A stretch of DNA of 64,000 nt from CAIVPM01 sp964615145 (GCA_964615145.1 CAZTOP010000009.1:16348-80347), one strand, 5' to 3'. Positions 7,705 through 17,197 are shown, counted from the stretch's first letter. Notes: generated by a model from the sequence alone, not told the origin. Made by a program: numbers and translations.

Positions 7705-9804
7705 ATGGAAGACAATCAATCTACACAAAATAAATCTGCTGAACAAACCAAAGAAGAACAAAATCAGCAAAATAAACCACTAAAGGATAGACTTTTTGAA
7801 GAAAAATCACCACGTGGAAAAGGTCCAAAATTCAATATTTACTGGATTTATGCTATAATACTTGCTGTTTTAGTTGGTTCTACTTTATTTGGCGGTGGTT
7901 TAAAACCAGAAGCATCAAAACTATCGGAGCAGGAGTTTAGACAAAATATGCTATTAACGGGTGACGTTGAAAAACTTGACCTTGTTAAAAATAAAGATCT
8001 TATTAGAATTTATATTAAACCCGATAGTATAAAAAAATCATTTTACGCTACTAAATTTCCAAACGTAAAATACACACCCGAAAAAGTAAAAGGAGTTCCA
8101 ATTTTTCAATACGAAATTTCCGATTCAAAAACCTATCCTGAAACTATCAGAACTTTTTGTAAAGACAACCATATACCAGAAGTAAGTGTAAATGTTACCA
8201 CTGATCCTGACTTTTTTGGACCATTTAGTACATCGCTAATATCTATTTTAATTATGGTTGGAGCAATGGTGTTGCTGATGAGAAAAATGGGAGGAGGAGG
8301 AGCAAGTGGTGGTCCAGGGGGTATATTTAATATAGGAAAATCAAAAGCCACTTTATTCGACAAAGGCACTAAAGTAAATATAAATTTTGGTGATGTTGCG
8401 GGTTTAGATGAAGCAAAAGTAGAAGTAATGGAAATTGTAGATTTTTTAAAAACTCCAAAAAAATATACAGCACTTGGTGGAAAAATCCCAAAAGGTGCAT
8501 TACTTATTGGTCCTCCAGGAACTGGAAAAACTTTGTTAGCAAAAGCAATGGCTGGCGAAGCACAAGTTCCATTTTTTAGTTTAAGTGGTAGTGATTTTGT
8601 TGAAATGTTTGTGGGGGTTGGTGCTAGTAGAGTAAGAGATTTGTTTAAGCAAGCACGTGAAAAAGCTCCATGCATTATTTTTATAGATGAAATTGATGCA
8701 ATAGGCAGAGCTAGAGGTAAAAATGCTGTAATGAGTAACGATGAAAGAGAAAATACCCTAAATCAACTATTGGTTGAAATGGATGGTTTTGGTGGAGATA
8801 GTGGCATAATTATTCTTGCAGCCACAAATAGACCAGATGTATTGGACTCAGCACTTTTAAGACCGGGTAGATTTGACCGACAAATCACCATTGACAAGCC
8901 TGATGTAAAGGGCAGAGAAGCTATTTTTAAGGTACATCTTGGTCCCATTAAAGTTTCTGAAACTTTAGATATACAAAAATTAGCAGAACAAACACCTGGT
9001 TTTGCTGGTGCAGACATAGCAAATGTTTGTAACGAAGCTGCCTTAATTGCTGCAAGAGGTAATAAGGAAGGTGTTGACATGAAAGATTTTCAAGATGCAA
9101 TTGATAGAGTTATTGGTGGTCTGGAAAAGAAAAATAAAATTATCGCTCCTCACGAAAAATCCATTATTGCTTATCACGAGGCAGGACATGCTGTTTGTGG
9201 ATGGTTTTTGGAACATGCTTATCCATTGCTAAAAGTTACTATTGTTCCAAGAGGAACAGCTGCTTTAGGTTATGCACAATACACCCCTAAAGAACAATAT
9301 TTATACGATATTGAGCAACTTACAGATCAAATTTGTATGACACTTGGCGGCAGGGCTGCTGAACAAATTTTCTTTGGAAAAATATCAACAGGAGCTAGTA
9401 ACGACTTGCAACAAATTACAAGAATTGCTTATAGTATGGTTACAGCTTATGGTATGTGCGAAAGAATTGGTAATGTTAGTTTTTATGATCCTAGTCAAGA
9501 AAATACCTTTACAAAGCCTTACAGTGAAGAAACAGGTAAAATTATTGATGAAGAAGTAAGAAAAATTATTGATAATGCATATATTGCTACATTAAAATTA
9601 TTAACTGAAAAAAAGGAACAAGTTGAAATTTTAGCTACAGCACTACTAGATAAAGAAGTTTTACATAAAAGCGATGTTGAAGAATTAATTGGCAAAAGAC
9701 CTTTCGAAGAAAAAAAGATCATAGAAGTTGAGTCCACAACAATTGCTCCGCCAGAAACAACTATAGTAGAAAATACGAGTACTGAAACTAAAGATTCTAA
9801 TTAA
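7705..9804 (+). CDS. ftsH: ATP-dependent zinc metalloprotease FtsH
   Basis: Membrane-anchored AAA+ protease that degrades misfolded membrane proteins and short-lived regulators. The order in 699 aa is a charged cytosolic N-terminus, TM1 at about 47-66, a periplasmic domain, TM2 at about 174-190, a Gly-rich linker, then the AAA domain. Walker A is IGPPGTGKT (about 270-278), Walker B is IIFIDEIDAIG, and the second region of homology is ATNRPDVLDSALLRPGRFDR. The M41 protease has zinc motif HEAGH (about 491-495) and the downstream acidic ligand region. The C-terminal tail is low-complexity and Thr/Glu-rich. The LUD gene begins 2 bp after its stop. Confidence 0.98.
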   Translation: MEDNQSTQNKSAEQTKEEQNQQNKPLKDRLFEEKSPRGKGPKFNIYWIYAIILAVLVGSTLFGGGLKPEASKLSEQEFRQNMLLTGDVEKLDLVKNKDLIRIYIKPDSIKKSFYATKFPNVKYTPEKVKGVPIFQYEISDSKTYPETIRTFCKDNHIPEVSVNVTTDPDFFGPFSTSLISILIMVGAMVLLMRKMGGGGASGGPGGIFNIGKSKATLFDKGTKVNINFGDVAGLDEAKVEVMEIVDFLKTPKKYTALGGKIPKGALLIGPPGTGKTLLAKAMAGEAQVPFFSLSGSDFVEMFVGVGASRVRDLFKQAREKAPCIIFIDEIDAIGRARGKNAVMSNDERENTLNQLLVEMDGFGGDSGIIILAATNRPDVLDSALLRPGRFDRQITIDKPDVKGREAIFKVHLGPIKVSETLDIQKLAEQTPGFAGADIANVCNEAALIAARGNKEGVDMKDFQDAIDRVIGGLEKKNKIIAPHEKSIIAYHEAGHAVCGWFLEHAYPLLKVTIVPRGTAALGYAQYTPKEQYLYDIEQLTDQICMTLGGRAAEQIFFGKISTGASNDLQQITRIAYSMVTAYGMCERIGNVSFYDPSQENTFTKPYSEETGKIIDEEVRKIIDNAYIATLKLLTEKKEQVEILATALLDKEVLHKSDVEELIGKRPFEEKKIIEVESTTIAPPETTIVENTSTETKDSN

Positions 9805-9806
9805 TA

Positions 9807-10442
9807 ATGTCGCTTACCACCAGAGAAAATATCTTAAATAAAATAAGGCTAGCACTTACCAAACCTGTGCCAGTGCCTTTTATTGAAACAAACAACTCTG
9901 ATTTTGTTTATCAAAAATCGACACAGGATTTAGAATTAGAGTTTGCAGAAAATTTTACCAAACTTCAAGGTAGATTTTCTTTTTGTTCTAATATGAATGA
10001 ATTAACAGAACAATTAAACATTCTTATAACCACAAGAAAATGGGATAAAGTTATTTGTAAAGAAGAGCTCCTTAGGCAACAGTTAATTGCTAATCATTTC
10101 TCTTACATCAACTCAAATACTAACTTACACGATTGTGATGCAACTATTACAACTTGTGAGTTTTTAGTAGCAAGAACTGGAAGTTTGTTATTGTCAAGTT
10201 CAACAGAAAGTGGCAGATCTCATAGCGTATATGCACCTATACATATTTGTGTGGCATTTACTAGCCAACTAGTGTATGATATTTCTGATGCCTTTTTACA
10301 TTTAAAAGAAAAATATGGCAATTATCCTCCTTCATTAATTTCATTGGCTACTGGTCCTAGCCGTACAGCAGATATTGAAAAAACACTTGTCGTTGGTGTT
10401 CACGGACCCAAAGAGGTTTTTTGTTTTTTAGTAGATGGATAA
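9807..10442 (+). CDS. LUD-domain protein (LutC/YkgG-like)
   Basis: A 211-aa LUD-domain protein related to LutC of the lactate-utilization complex. The C-terminal half shows the family pattern: ITTCEFLVARTGSLLLSS, then SLATGPSRTADIEKTLVVGVHGPKEV. lutA and lutB partners are not present, so a direct role in lactate oxidation is uncertain. The gene follows ftsH with a 2-bp gap, an arrangement I recall from other Bacteroidota where cdsA often comes next; here it ends at a strong terminator. It may act as a stand-alone redox or metabolic accessory protein. Confidence 0.8.
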   Translation: MSLTTRENILNKIRLALTKPVPVPFIETNNSDFVYQKSTQDLELEFAENFTKLQGRFSFCSNMNELTEQLNILITTRKWDKVICKEELLRQQLIANHFSYINSNTNLHDCDATITTCEFLVARTGSLLLSSSTESGRSHSVYAPIHICVAFTSQLVYDISDAFLHLKEKYGNYPPSLISLATGPSRTADIEKTLVVGVHGPKEVFCFLVDG

Positions 10443-10443
10443 T

Positions 10444-10488
10444 AAAAAAAGGGGGATGAATCGAATTCTTGATTCATCCCCCTTTTTT
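10444..10488. terminator. Bidirectional intrinsic terminator
   Basis: A 12-bp perfect stem (GGGGGATGAATC / GATTCATCCCCC) with an 8-base loop is flanked by A and T tracts on both sides. It lies between the convergent LUD and NifU genes and can terminate both. Confidence 0.92.
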
Positions 10489-10501
10489 ATTAAAAAAATT
10501 A

Positions 10502-11101
10502 TTATTCTGCCTCTGCAATAACCTCTTTTACCTCTGGAATCATTCTTTTCATCATCCCTTCAATTCCTGCCTTTAAAGTTACCATACTACTTGGGCAACC
10601 ACTGCAACTTCCCTGTAACATGAGATTTACTACTCCATCATTATAACTTCTAAACTGAATAGCTCCACCATCCATTTCAACTGCAGGTTTTACATAATTT
10701 TCTAAAAGCTCTTTTACTCTTTTAACAATATCATCATCATCAGCCGAAACTGTATTACTTGCTTCTTGTTTTACTTTTGCAACTTCATCATCATTAACAA
10801 CAATACCACCATTTTCAAGATAATTTTTTAAAAATTGTTTAATAGATGGAATTATATCTTGCCAATCATTTGTATCGGCTGTTTTTGTCAATGTAATAAA
10901 ATTGCTGGCTATAAATACACTTTTTATAAAAGGAAAACTAAATAGTTCTTTAGCCAAAGGAGATGGATTTGATGTACTTTCATCTTGAAAATCAATACTT
11001 TTTCCAGGATATAAAAGCTTGTTTGCAACAAACTTCATTGTTTCTGGATTGGGTGTCATTTCTGTATAAATACTAATTACTGGATTGCCTGTAGTTATCA
11101 T
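10502..11101 (-). CDS. NifU/NfuA-type Fe-S cluster scaffold protein
   Basis: Carries and transfers Fe-S clusters to apoproteins. The protein of about 199 aa has an N-terminal Nfu_N domain (YTEMTPNPETMKFVANKLL near the start) and a C-terminal NifU domain from about residue 120. The latter ends in the cluster-binding CxxC motif GSCSGCPSS. The ATG at 11101 is preferred to an upstream in-frame TTG at 11116. A flexible acidic linker joins the two domains. It stands alone, with no isc or suf genes nearby. Confidence 0.93.
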   Translation of the reverse strand: MITTGNPVISIYTEMTPNPETMKFVANKLLYPGKSIDFQDESTSNPSPLAKELFSFPFIKSVFIASNFITLTKTADTNDWQDIIPSIKQFLKNYLENGGIVVNDDEVAKVKQEASNTVSADDDDIVKRVKELLENYVKPAVEMDGGAIQFRSYNDGVVNLMLQGSCSGCPSSMVTLKAGIEGMMKRMIPEVKEVIAEAE

Positions 11102-11243
11102 AATAAATAAATTCAACGCAAAAATAAAAAAAGGAATCTAAGCAGCCTGCCTTTTTTCTATAATCGAAATTTATATTTTACTTTTTACGCACTAACTTAT
11201 GACATTGAGGAATGATTTTGGCAATAAGCACAATCAAATGGGT

Positions 11244-11251
11244 TACATTTG
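11244..11251 (+). promoter_or_regulatory. Putative -7 element for fabH
   Basis: TACATTTG fits the TAnnTTTG consensus and lies 18 bp before the ATG at 11270. A TTG upstream is about 23 bp away, longer than usual, so the promoter is tentative. Confidence 0.4.
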
Positions 11252-11269
11252 ACGCCTAAACGATTGACT

Positions 11270-12316
11270 ATGCAACGTACAAAAATTGCAGGCATTGGTA
11301 AGTATGTGCCTAAAAATATTTTTACAAATAAAGATATGATGCAGTTTATGGAAACAACAGACGAGTGGATTCAAGAAAGGACTGGCATTAAAGAAAGAAG
11401 GTTTGCAGATAGAACAAAAGAAACCACCACAACTATGGCTGTAGAGGCTGCAAAAGTTGCAATAGAAAGAGCAGGTATTACCACAAAAGATATTGACTTT
11501 ATCATTTTTGCAACATTATCTCCCGATTATTACTTTCCAGGGTGTGGTGTACTTTTACAACGTGCATTACAAATGAATGAGATTGGTGCTTTAGATATTA
11601 GAAATCAGTGCAGTGGTTTTGTTTATGGATTAAGTATAGCCGATCAGTTTATAAAAACTGGCATGTATAAAAACATTCTTTTGGTGGGCAGCGAAAAACA
11701 CTCATTTGGTTTAGACTTTTCAACGAGAGGTAGAAATATCAGTGTCATTTTTGGAGATGGTGCAGGTGCTGTTGTTTTACAACCAGCTGAAGACAAAAAT
11801 CAAGGCATTTTAAGTACACACCTGCATAGTGATGGAACTTCGGCTGAAATTTTAGCAATGTTTAATCCTGGTACACACGCCAACTATTGGCAAGAAGGAC
11901 TGGCAAATTTTGATGATGCCATAATGGGTGAAATGTTTATGAGTAAATCTATGATAGATGGAGAACAAAATTATCCTACCATGGATGGACCTGCTGTATT
12001 TAAAAAGGCAATAGTAAAATTTCCAGAAGTAATTATGGAAGCATTAAATGCTAATGGTTACAACCCTTCAGATTTAGATATGTTAATCCCACATCAGGCT
12101 AATTTACGCATTGCTCAATTTGTACAACAAAAACTAGGCTTAACAGATGACCAAGTGTTTAATAATATTCAGAAATACGGTAATACAACTGCCGCCAGTG
12201 TACCTATTGCACTTTGCGAGGCTTGGGAGCTAGGAAAAATAAAACCAAACGACCTTGTTTGTTTAGCTGCATTTGGAAGTGGTTTAACTTGGGCTAGTGC
12301 ATTAATGAAATGGTAA
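11270..12316 (+). CDS. fabH: 3-oxoacyl-ACP synthase III (KASIII)
   Basis: Condenses an acyl-CoA with malonyl-ACP to start fatty acid synthesis. The protein of about 348 aa shows the thiolase-fold features of KASIII: TTDEWIQERTGIKERR near the N-terminus, active-site Cys in RNQCSGFVYGL (about 120), His in PHQANLRIAQ (about 275), and Asn in GNTTAASVPIAL. ATG 11270 (MQRTKIAGIGKYVP) is chosen over an upstream TTG at 11249. No fab or plsX genes flank it. A related ketosynthase III acting in another lipid pathway cannot be excluded, since Bacteroidota often carry several homologues. Confidence 0.92.
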   Translation: MQRTKIAGIGKYVPKNIFTNKDMMQFMETTDEWIQERTGIKERRFADRTKETTTTMAVEAAKVAIERAGITTKDIDFIIFATLSPDYYFPGCGVLLQRALQMNEIGALDIRNQCSGFVYGLSIADQFIKTGMYKNILLVGSEKHSFGLDFSTRGRNISVIFGDGAGAVVLQPAEDKNQGILSTHLHSDGTSAEILAMFNPGTHANYWQEGLANFDDAIMGEMFMSKSMIDGEQNYPTMDGPAVFKKAIVKFPEVIMEALNANGYNPSDLDMLIPHQANLRIAQFVQQKLGLTDDQVFNNIQKYGNTTAASVPIALCEAWELGKIKPNDLVCLAAFGSGLTWASALMKW

Positions 12317-12392
12317 AGGTGAAAATTGTTGGCAAAAAATACTGATTTAACAAAAATCATTTTTTGAAATCCAAAACAATATAGATTATAAT

Positions 12393-13289
12393 ATGAAGCG
12401 AAAGATTATTTATTTGATAAATCCAAAATCAGGTACTCAAAAAAAAGAGGCTATTAAATTATTGGTTGAAATAGAGACAAAAAAGTTAGCTATACCATTT
12501 GAAATATTACATACTAATTCTGAAGGAAAATATGAGTTTGTAAAAGATAAAATTAAAGATGAACAATATACCGATGTAGTTATTATAGGTGGAGATGGGA
12601 CTGTAAACCAAGTAACCAATGCTTTAAAAGAATTACCTATCCATTTTGGAATAATACCTATTGGCTCTGGAAATGGCTTAGCCAGAGCTGCAAACATTCC
12701 TATGAAACCTAAGGCTGCGTTAAATCTTATTTTCAATGGAACACCAAAAATGATTGACGCATTTAAGGTGAATAATTTTTACTCCTGCATGCTAAGTGGT
12801 ATTGGGTTTGACGCTCAGGTTGCACACGATTTTGCTACAAAAGCATCTCGAGGACTACTAACCTATACACAACAAAGTATTATAAATTTTTTCAAAGCAC
12901 AGCCTTACCTATTTGAAATTGTTTTAAATGATTTTTCATTTTTTAGTGATGCTTTTTTTATTAGCATTGCAAATAGCAATCAGTTTGGAAATAATTTTAC
13001 TATTGCACCAAAAGCAAGTTTAAGTGATGGCTTGTTGGACATTGTAATTGTTCAAAAAATGAATAAAGCAAAGCTTCCTTTTGCAGTACTTAAACAAATG
13101 CGTGGCAATAATAAACTGCAAACTTTAGTTGAAGATGTTAGCAAAAAAAACATACTTTATTTTCAAACGCCACAAATTATTATAAAAAATAGTAAACTTG
13201 CTCCTTTACACATTGATGGTGAACCCTATGAAACCAGCGATGAACTAAGAATTACTATTATAAAAAATTGTTTTAAACTGATTCACTAG
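12393..13289 (+). CDS. Diacylglycerol kinase family lipid kinase (YegS-like)
   Basis: Phosphorylates a lipid such as diacylglycerol with ATP. The 298-aa protein contains the DAGK catalytic domain: NPKSGTQKKEAIKL near the N-terminus, the nucleotide-binding IIGGDGTVNQVTNALKE (about 64-80) and IPIGSGNGLARAANIP (about 88-103), then GIGFDAQVA. The C-terminal beta-sandwich includes DGLLDIVIVQ and LHIDGEPYE. It has no membrane segment and acts at the cytosolic face. It follows fabH by 76 bp on the same strand. The lipid substrate is not evident. Confidence 0.9.
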   Translation: MKRKIIYLINPKSGTQKKEAIKLLVEIETKKLAIPFEILHTNSEGKYEFVKDKIKDEQYTDVVIIGGDGTVNQVTNALKELPIHFGIIPIGSGNGLARAANIPMKPKAALNLIFNGTPKMIDAFKVNNFYSCMLSGIGFDAQVAHDFATKASRGLLTYTQQSIINFFKAQPYLFEIVLNDFSFFSDAFFISIANSNQFGNNFTIAPKASLSDGLLDIVIVQKMNKAKLPFAVLKQMRGNNKLQTLVEDVSKKNILYFQTPQIIIKNSKLAPLHIDGEPYETSDELRITIIKNCFKLIH

Positions 13290-13945
13290 ATATTCAAGTA
13301 TGACATTAGATGATTGTAATTATCTTTAAGCTCATTAGTATATTGTTCCTCGCCAAAAAAGTATCTTACCGAATAGTCAAATCTTTGAAATGTAGCTACA
13401 ATATCACTTATTTCTATTTTATTAACTTTTAATGTTACTAAAACTAATCCAGTAGTAGCTTCGGTTAGGGTATTTAATTGAGTTATGTAAGCATCATTTG
13501 TTTCAACAAGCCTGCTAATTTCACCAAAAGAATAGTTGCGTCTTTCAATTTCTAAAACAATCATTCCGCCTGGCTCATCATTACCCACGAAGGTATTTAG
13601 TGCAAATAAAACTTCCTTTATTGAAACAGCTCCTAAAATTTCTGCATCATCATTTAATATAGGTATTAGCGATAAATTATTTTCAGAAGCTGCTTTAACA
13701 GCGGTCATAAAATGTTCATTTGCTTTTACAAATTTTTGAACAAAAAACTCTTGCAATGCATTAATAGTAATACTTTCATCTGCATCTAACAATTCTTCTT
13801 TACTAATAATTCCTACAAATTTTTCTTCTTGTGCTACAGCTAAGTGTACCACATCGTAGTCATCCATTAATTGCAATGCAAATGAAACCTTATCGAATAA
13901 ATGCAAAACCGGATATGTAGTTTGTATTAATTGAGACGATAGCAT
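13286..13945 (-). CDS. CBS-domain protein
   Basis: A 219-aa cytosolic protein with two CBS motifs, about residues 10-65 (HLAVAQEEKFVGIISKEELL) and about 75-120 (SLIPILNDDAEILGAVSIKEV). A C-terminal ACT-like region follows, about 130-205 (GGMIVLEIERRNYSFGEISR). Such proteins bind adenosyl nucleotides and sense energy state, but the partner is unknown. The gene overlaps the convergent lipid-kinase gene by four bases. An NAD-kinase-CBS neighbourhood is common for this family in other Bacteroidota, but no nadK is visible here. Confidence 0.85.
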   Translation of the reverse strand: MLSSQLIQTTYPVLHLFDKVSFALQLMDDYDVVHLAVAQEEKFVGIISKEELLDADESITINALQEFFVQKFVKANEHFMTAVKAASENNLSLIPILNDDAEILGAVSIKEVLFALNTFVGNDEPGGMIVLEIERRNYSFGEISRLVETNDAYITQLNTLTEATTGLVLVTLKVNKIEISDIVATFQRFDYSVRYFFGEEQYTNELKDNYNHLMSYLNI

Positions 13946-13992
13946 AATCTTTCTTTTCTATATATAGACGTATAAAACCGGTAAAAAGTTGT

Positions 13993-14757
13993 TTAGGAAA
14001 CTGTTAATTTTTTCAGAAAATTTCCTAAAATCTCATTAAACTCTTCAGGTACTTCCATCATTGGTGCGTGACCACATTTGTCAATAAAATGTAACTCACT
14101 ATTTGGAATTAATTTATGAAATTCTTCACCAACAAATGGTGGTGTAATGATATCGTTGTTACCCCAAATTAGTAGGGTTGGTAGTTTTATTTGATTAAGC
14201 TCTTCGCCTAAATTACTTCTAATGGCACTTTTTGCTAAAGCCAACACTTTAATAACCTTTAATCTGCTAGTTGTAATTTGAAAAACTTCCTCTACAAGTT
14301 CTTCAGTTGCCATTGCAGGATCATAAAAAGTAACTTCAGTTTTCTTTCGTATATAATCTCTGTCTCCACGTTTAGGATAACTATCTCCCATACCGTTTTC
14401 AAACAAACCAGAACTACCCGTAAGTGTTAATGATTTTACTTTATTGGCATTTTTTAAAACATAAACCAAGGCTACGTGTCCTCCTAAAGAATTACCAAGT
14501 AAATGAATATCCTTATATCCTTTTACATCAATAAATTTTTGAACGTGTTTTGCTAAACCATTAACAGTGGTATGAAAAATATCTAATTCAAAAAGTGGCA
14601 ACATTGGAACCACCACTTTATAATCCTTTTTAAAATATTCAATTAAATCTTTAAAATTACTCAACGCACCAAAAAGTCCATGGAGCAGCATCAAAGTTTC
14701 ACCTTCGCCTTCTTCTATATATTTAAATTTGTCTAATTCCTTTATTTTATAATCCAT
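13993..14757 (-). CDS. Alpha/beta hydrolase
   Basis: A 254-aa single-domain alpha/beta hydrolase. Visible elements are the oxyanion segment LLHGLFGALSNF (about 23-34), the nucleophile elbow GNSLGGH (about 88-94), the acid loop WGNNDIITPP, and the catalytic His in DKCGHAPMMEVPEEF near the C-terminus. No signal peptide is seen, so it is cytosolic. Resemblance to MhpC/BioH-like esterases is general and the substrate cannot be assigned. Confidence 0.87.
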   Translation of the reverse strand: MDYKIKELDKFKYIEEGEGETLMLLHGLFGALSNFKDLIEYFKKDYKVVVPMLPLFELDIFHTTVNGLAKHVQKFIDVKGYKDIHLLGNSLGGHVALVYVLKNANKVKSLTLTGSSGLFENGMGDSYPKRGDRDYIRKKTEVTFYDPAMATEELVEEVFQITTSRLKVIKVLALAKSAIRSNLGEELNQIKLPTLLIWGNNDIITPPFVGEEFHKLIPNSELHFIDKCGHAPMMEVPEEFNEILGNFLKKLTVS

Positions 14758-14893
14758 AATATTTTAAGCAAGTCAATTGGTACAAATAAAAGCAAATTTT
14801 AGTTAATATACTTTTAATTAATTATTAAATACTCTCAGTTCGCTAAAAAAAGTGTTTGAAAGAAGATTTGGCTTAAATAATATAGTTGTATCT

Positions 14894-15427
14894 CTAACTA
14901 ATTGGATGGCTATTAGAAAAAAAGGATTCAAGTTGATGAAAAGTATTTTGAAAAAAAGGAATCACATATCCAAATCCGGTAATTATTTTGGGTGCCCAAG
15001 GTTTAATAAACCAATATGTAGCGGATGAGGAAATTGTCTCGGGTTTTAGTAGATGCATTTTATCAAAAAAAAATAAAATCACACTTAAAATACTGATGTA
15101 TAACGAGGCAAATAATACAATTCCTCCTAATTTATTGAGCCAGCCCATCATAACAATTTGCATTGTTTTTTCAACTATCCTAGCTCCTAATCTTACTACA
15201 ATAATAACTCCAATTATTACTAATGAAAAGGATAGAAAAGGCATCCAATATACTGGCAAATTAGTAGCCGCATTAAGCCAATTTGCAACTACAGAGGAAA
15301 ATTTTATAGCTACAACTAAACCAATAATAATAGCAGCAAAAGAAAAAACAGCAACTATAAGGCCTTTGGAGTAACCTTTAATAATTGCTGCAATCAATGC
15401 TAATAAAAAAAGTATGTCTATAAACAT
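14894..15427 (-). CDS. CvpA family inner-membrane protein
   Basis: A 177-aa integral membrane protein with four hydrophobic segments at about residues 3-20, 25-48, 62-84 and 98-122. Its pattern is that of the CvpA/colicin V production family (start MFIDILFLLALIAAIIKGYS). Family members affect envelope homeostasis and peptide export; the molecular role is not settled. It is followed upstream on the same strand by yqeY (22 bp) and gldC, so gldC-yqeY-cvpA probably form one transcript. Confidence 0.85.
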   Translation of the reverse strand: MFIDILFLLALIAAIIKGYSKGLIVAVFSFAAIIIGLVVAIKFSSVVANWLNAATNLPVYWMPFLSFSLVIIGVIIVVRLGARIVEKTMQIVMMGWLNKLGGIVLFASLYISILSVILFFFDKMHLLKPETISSSATYWFIKPWAPKIITGFGYVIPFFQNTFHQLESFFSNSHPIS

Positions 15428-15449
15428 TACTAATATTTAGACATAAAAA

Positions 15450-15902
15450 TTATTTTGCTAACAATTCTTTTACTAACCCTGAAATAATTTTACCATCAGC
15501 TTTACCTGCTAGTTGCTTGGTTGCAACACCCATAACCTTGCCCATATCTGCAGGTGTACTTGCTCCAACTTCTGTAATAATTACAGCTAGTACTTCTTTA
15601 ATTTCAGCCTCTGTTAATTGTTTTGGCAAAAACTTTTCAATAATTGCAATTTCTTCTTGCTCTTTAGTTGCTAAGTCTAGCCTATTTTGTTGTGTAAAAA
15701 TTTCTAAACTATCCCTTCTTTGCTTTACAATTTTTTGCAATAATTTCAACTCAACTTCTGTTGAAATTTCACCTCCTACACCTGGCTCTGTTTTGGCTTT
15801 AATAATTTCTGCCTTAATAGCTCTCAATCCACGCAAAGCAGCTTCATCTTTAGCCTTCATTGCGTCCTTCATTTGTGCCATTACTTGTTGTTCTAAATTC
15901 AT
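15450..15902 (-). CDS. GatB/YqeY domain protein
   Basis: A 150-aa all-helical YqeY-family protein. The sequence shows the family's LRGLRAIKAEIIKAK segment, the charged coiled helix LLQKIVKQRRDSLEIF, and C-terminal PADMGKVMGVATKQLAGKAD resembling the tail domain of GatB. Such proteins are suspected to bind tRNA or to take part in aminoacyl-tRNA amidation, but a biochemical role is not established. It lies between gldC and cvpA on the same strand. Confidence 0.92.
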   Translation of the reverse strand: MNLEQQVMAQMKDAMKAKDEAALRGLRAIKAEIIKAKTEPGVGGEISTEVELKLLQKIVKQRRDSLEIFTQQNRLDLATKEQEEIAIIEKFLPKQLTEAEIKEVLAVIITEVGASTPADMGKVMGVATKQLAGKADGKIISGLVKELLAK

Positions 15903-15924
15903 ATCAAATACTTTTTAATAGTTA

Positions 15925-16275
15925 TTAATCGGCTTTGTTTTCTTTGAGCTGTTGTTCTTTAAATTTTTTAATAAAATCTTTTGCAAACTTTTTTATATCA
16001 ACAACCATCTCTTCATTGTGGGTAGCTCTGTTGTAACTGTCTGCCATACCCATAAATGTCTGGTAAAAAAAGTCTGCCATTTCATCTACCATCATATCTT
16101 TTGTCCATAAATCAATACGTAAAGCACTTTTATCTTCTCCATCCCAAAATGCTAACATCATAGCTTTGGCTTTTTGTTGCATATCTGCAGTGCTGTCAGC
16201 AGCACTCCAATTAATTTGTTTTGGAACTTTGTCATTATCTAAATGAACGTCAATATTTATAGTAGATGTATGCAT
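15925..16275 (-). CDS. gldC: Gliding motility protein GldC
   Basis: A small cytosolic protein of about 116 aa of the GldC family, found across Bacteroidota beside gliding/T9SS functions and involved in gliding in Flavobacterium. Diagnostic stretches are STINIDVHLDNDKVPKQINW, AFWDGEDKSALRIDLWTKD and DEMADFFYQTFMGMADSYNR. ATG 16275 (MHTSTINIDV) is preferred over an upstream TTG at 16302. Presence of GldC agrees with the T9SS cargo proteins in this window but does not itself prove motility. Confidence 0.92.
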   Translation of the reverse strand: MHTSTINIDVHLDNDKVPKQINWSAADSTADMQQKAKAMMLAFWDGEDKSALRIDLWTKDMMVDEMADFFYQTFMGMADSYNRATHNEEMVVDIKKFAKDFIKKFKEQQLKENKAD

Positions 16276-16422
16276 AGTAACTATCTTAAAATTTTGCAAC
16301 AAAAGTAGAAGATTGATAATAATCTATCTACAAAATTTCGTACTCCAAAAAAAAGTCGTTTCAAAATTCCTTAGCTTTTTGTTAAAAGATTGATAAGGTT
16401 CTACGTTTTATAACTTGGGCAT

Positions 16423-16430
16423 TATATTTG
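16423..16430 (+). promoter_or_regulatory. Putative -7 element for the DUF4197 gene
   Basis: TATATTTG fits TAnnTTTG and lies 21 bp before the ATG at 16452. The -33 region is not convincing. Confidence 0.4.
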
Positions 16431-16451
16431 AAAACTTAAAAAAAAATTATA

Positions 16452-17183
16452 ATGAGAGCTTATTTATTACTGAGTACTTGCTTATTTACAACAAGCTTAT
16501 TTGCACAATTTGACCAGTTAAAAAAAGCTGCATCAAAGCCTATAAACAGTGTACAAAATATTCTTTCACCAAATAAAGATTCGTTAAGTACCAATGATGT
16601 AATTGGTGGCTTAAAAGAAGCTTTGAATGTTGGTATTGATAAAGGCACAAAACAACTTTCATCTGTTGATGGATTTTTTAAAGATGCTGCAATCAAAATT
16701 TTAATGCCTCCAGAAGCAGCAAAAGTAGAAGAATCTTTAAGGAGTGTTGGTTTAGGAAATCAGGTTGATGCAGCTATTTTAAATATGAATAGGGCTGCTG
16801 AAGATGCCTGCAAAACTGCATCGCCCATATTTGTAAATGCTATTAAAAATATGAGCTTTGCCGATGCTTGGGCTATTTTTAGAGGCGAGGATAATGCTGC
16901 TACAAACTATTTACAAAAACAAACAACCAATGAACTTTCTAATGCTTTCAAACCAATTATTGATGAGGCTTTAACTAAAATTGATGCTACTAAACATTGG
17001 AATACGCTATTTAGTAATTACAATAAATTTAGTTTTAAAAAAGTTAATCCAGACTTAAGTGCTTACGTAACTGAAAAAGCTTTGTCGGGTATATTTTATC
17101 AATTAGCCATTGAAGAAAAGAAAATACGTAAAGACCCTGCTGCAAGAACTACAGAAATATTAAAAAATGTATTTGGAAAATAA
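16452..17183 (+). CDS. DUF4197 protein, exported
   Basis: A 243-aa exported protein with a Sec signal (residues 1-19, cleavage after SLFA). The mature part is the helical DUF4197 domain: VIGGLKEALNVGIDKGTKQL, FFKDAAIKILMPPEAAKVEE, KNMSFADAWAIFRGEDNAAT and C-terminal AIEEKKIRKDPAARTTEILK. The function of DUF4197 is unknown. A same-length paralogue, a lipoprotein, lies at 55433-56164. The gene stands alone and is followed by a strong terminator. Confidence 0.88.
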   Translation: MRAYLLLSTCLFTTSLFAQFDQLKKAASKPINSVQNILSPNKDSLSTNDVIGGLKEALNVGIDKGTKQLSSVDGFFKDAAIKILMPPEAAKVEESLRSVGLGNQVDAAILNMNRAAEDACKTASPIFVNAIKNMSFADAWAIFRGEDNAATNYLQKQTTNELSNAFKPIIDEALTKIDATKHWNTLFSNYNKFSFKKVNPDLSAYVTEKALSGIFYQLAIEEKKIRKDPAARTTEILKNVFGK

Positions 17184-17197
17184 AAAATAATATCAAT

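Noticed and set aside
8133..8675. 180-codon ORF antisense to ftsH
   Set aside because: Shadow of a strongly conserved coding region; the product is Pro/Ser-rich with no domain.
9807..10442. Lactate utilization operon lutABC
   Set aside because: Only the LUD-domain gene is present; lutA and lutB are absent, so the pathway call is not supported.
15517..15918. 133-codon ORF antisense to yqeY
   Set aside because: Mirror frame of a conserved gene, with a composition typical of antisense frames in AT-rich DNA.
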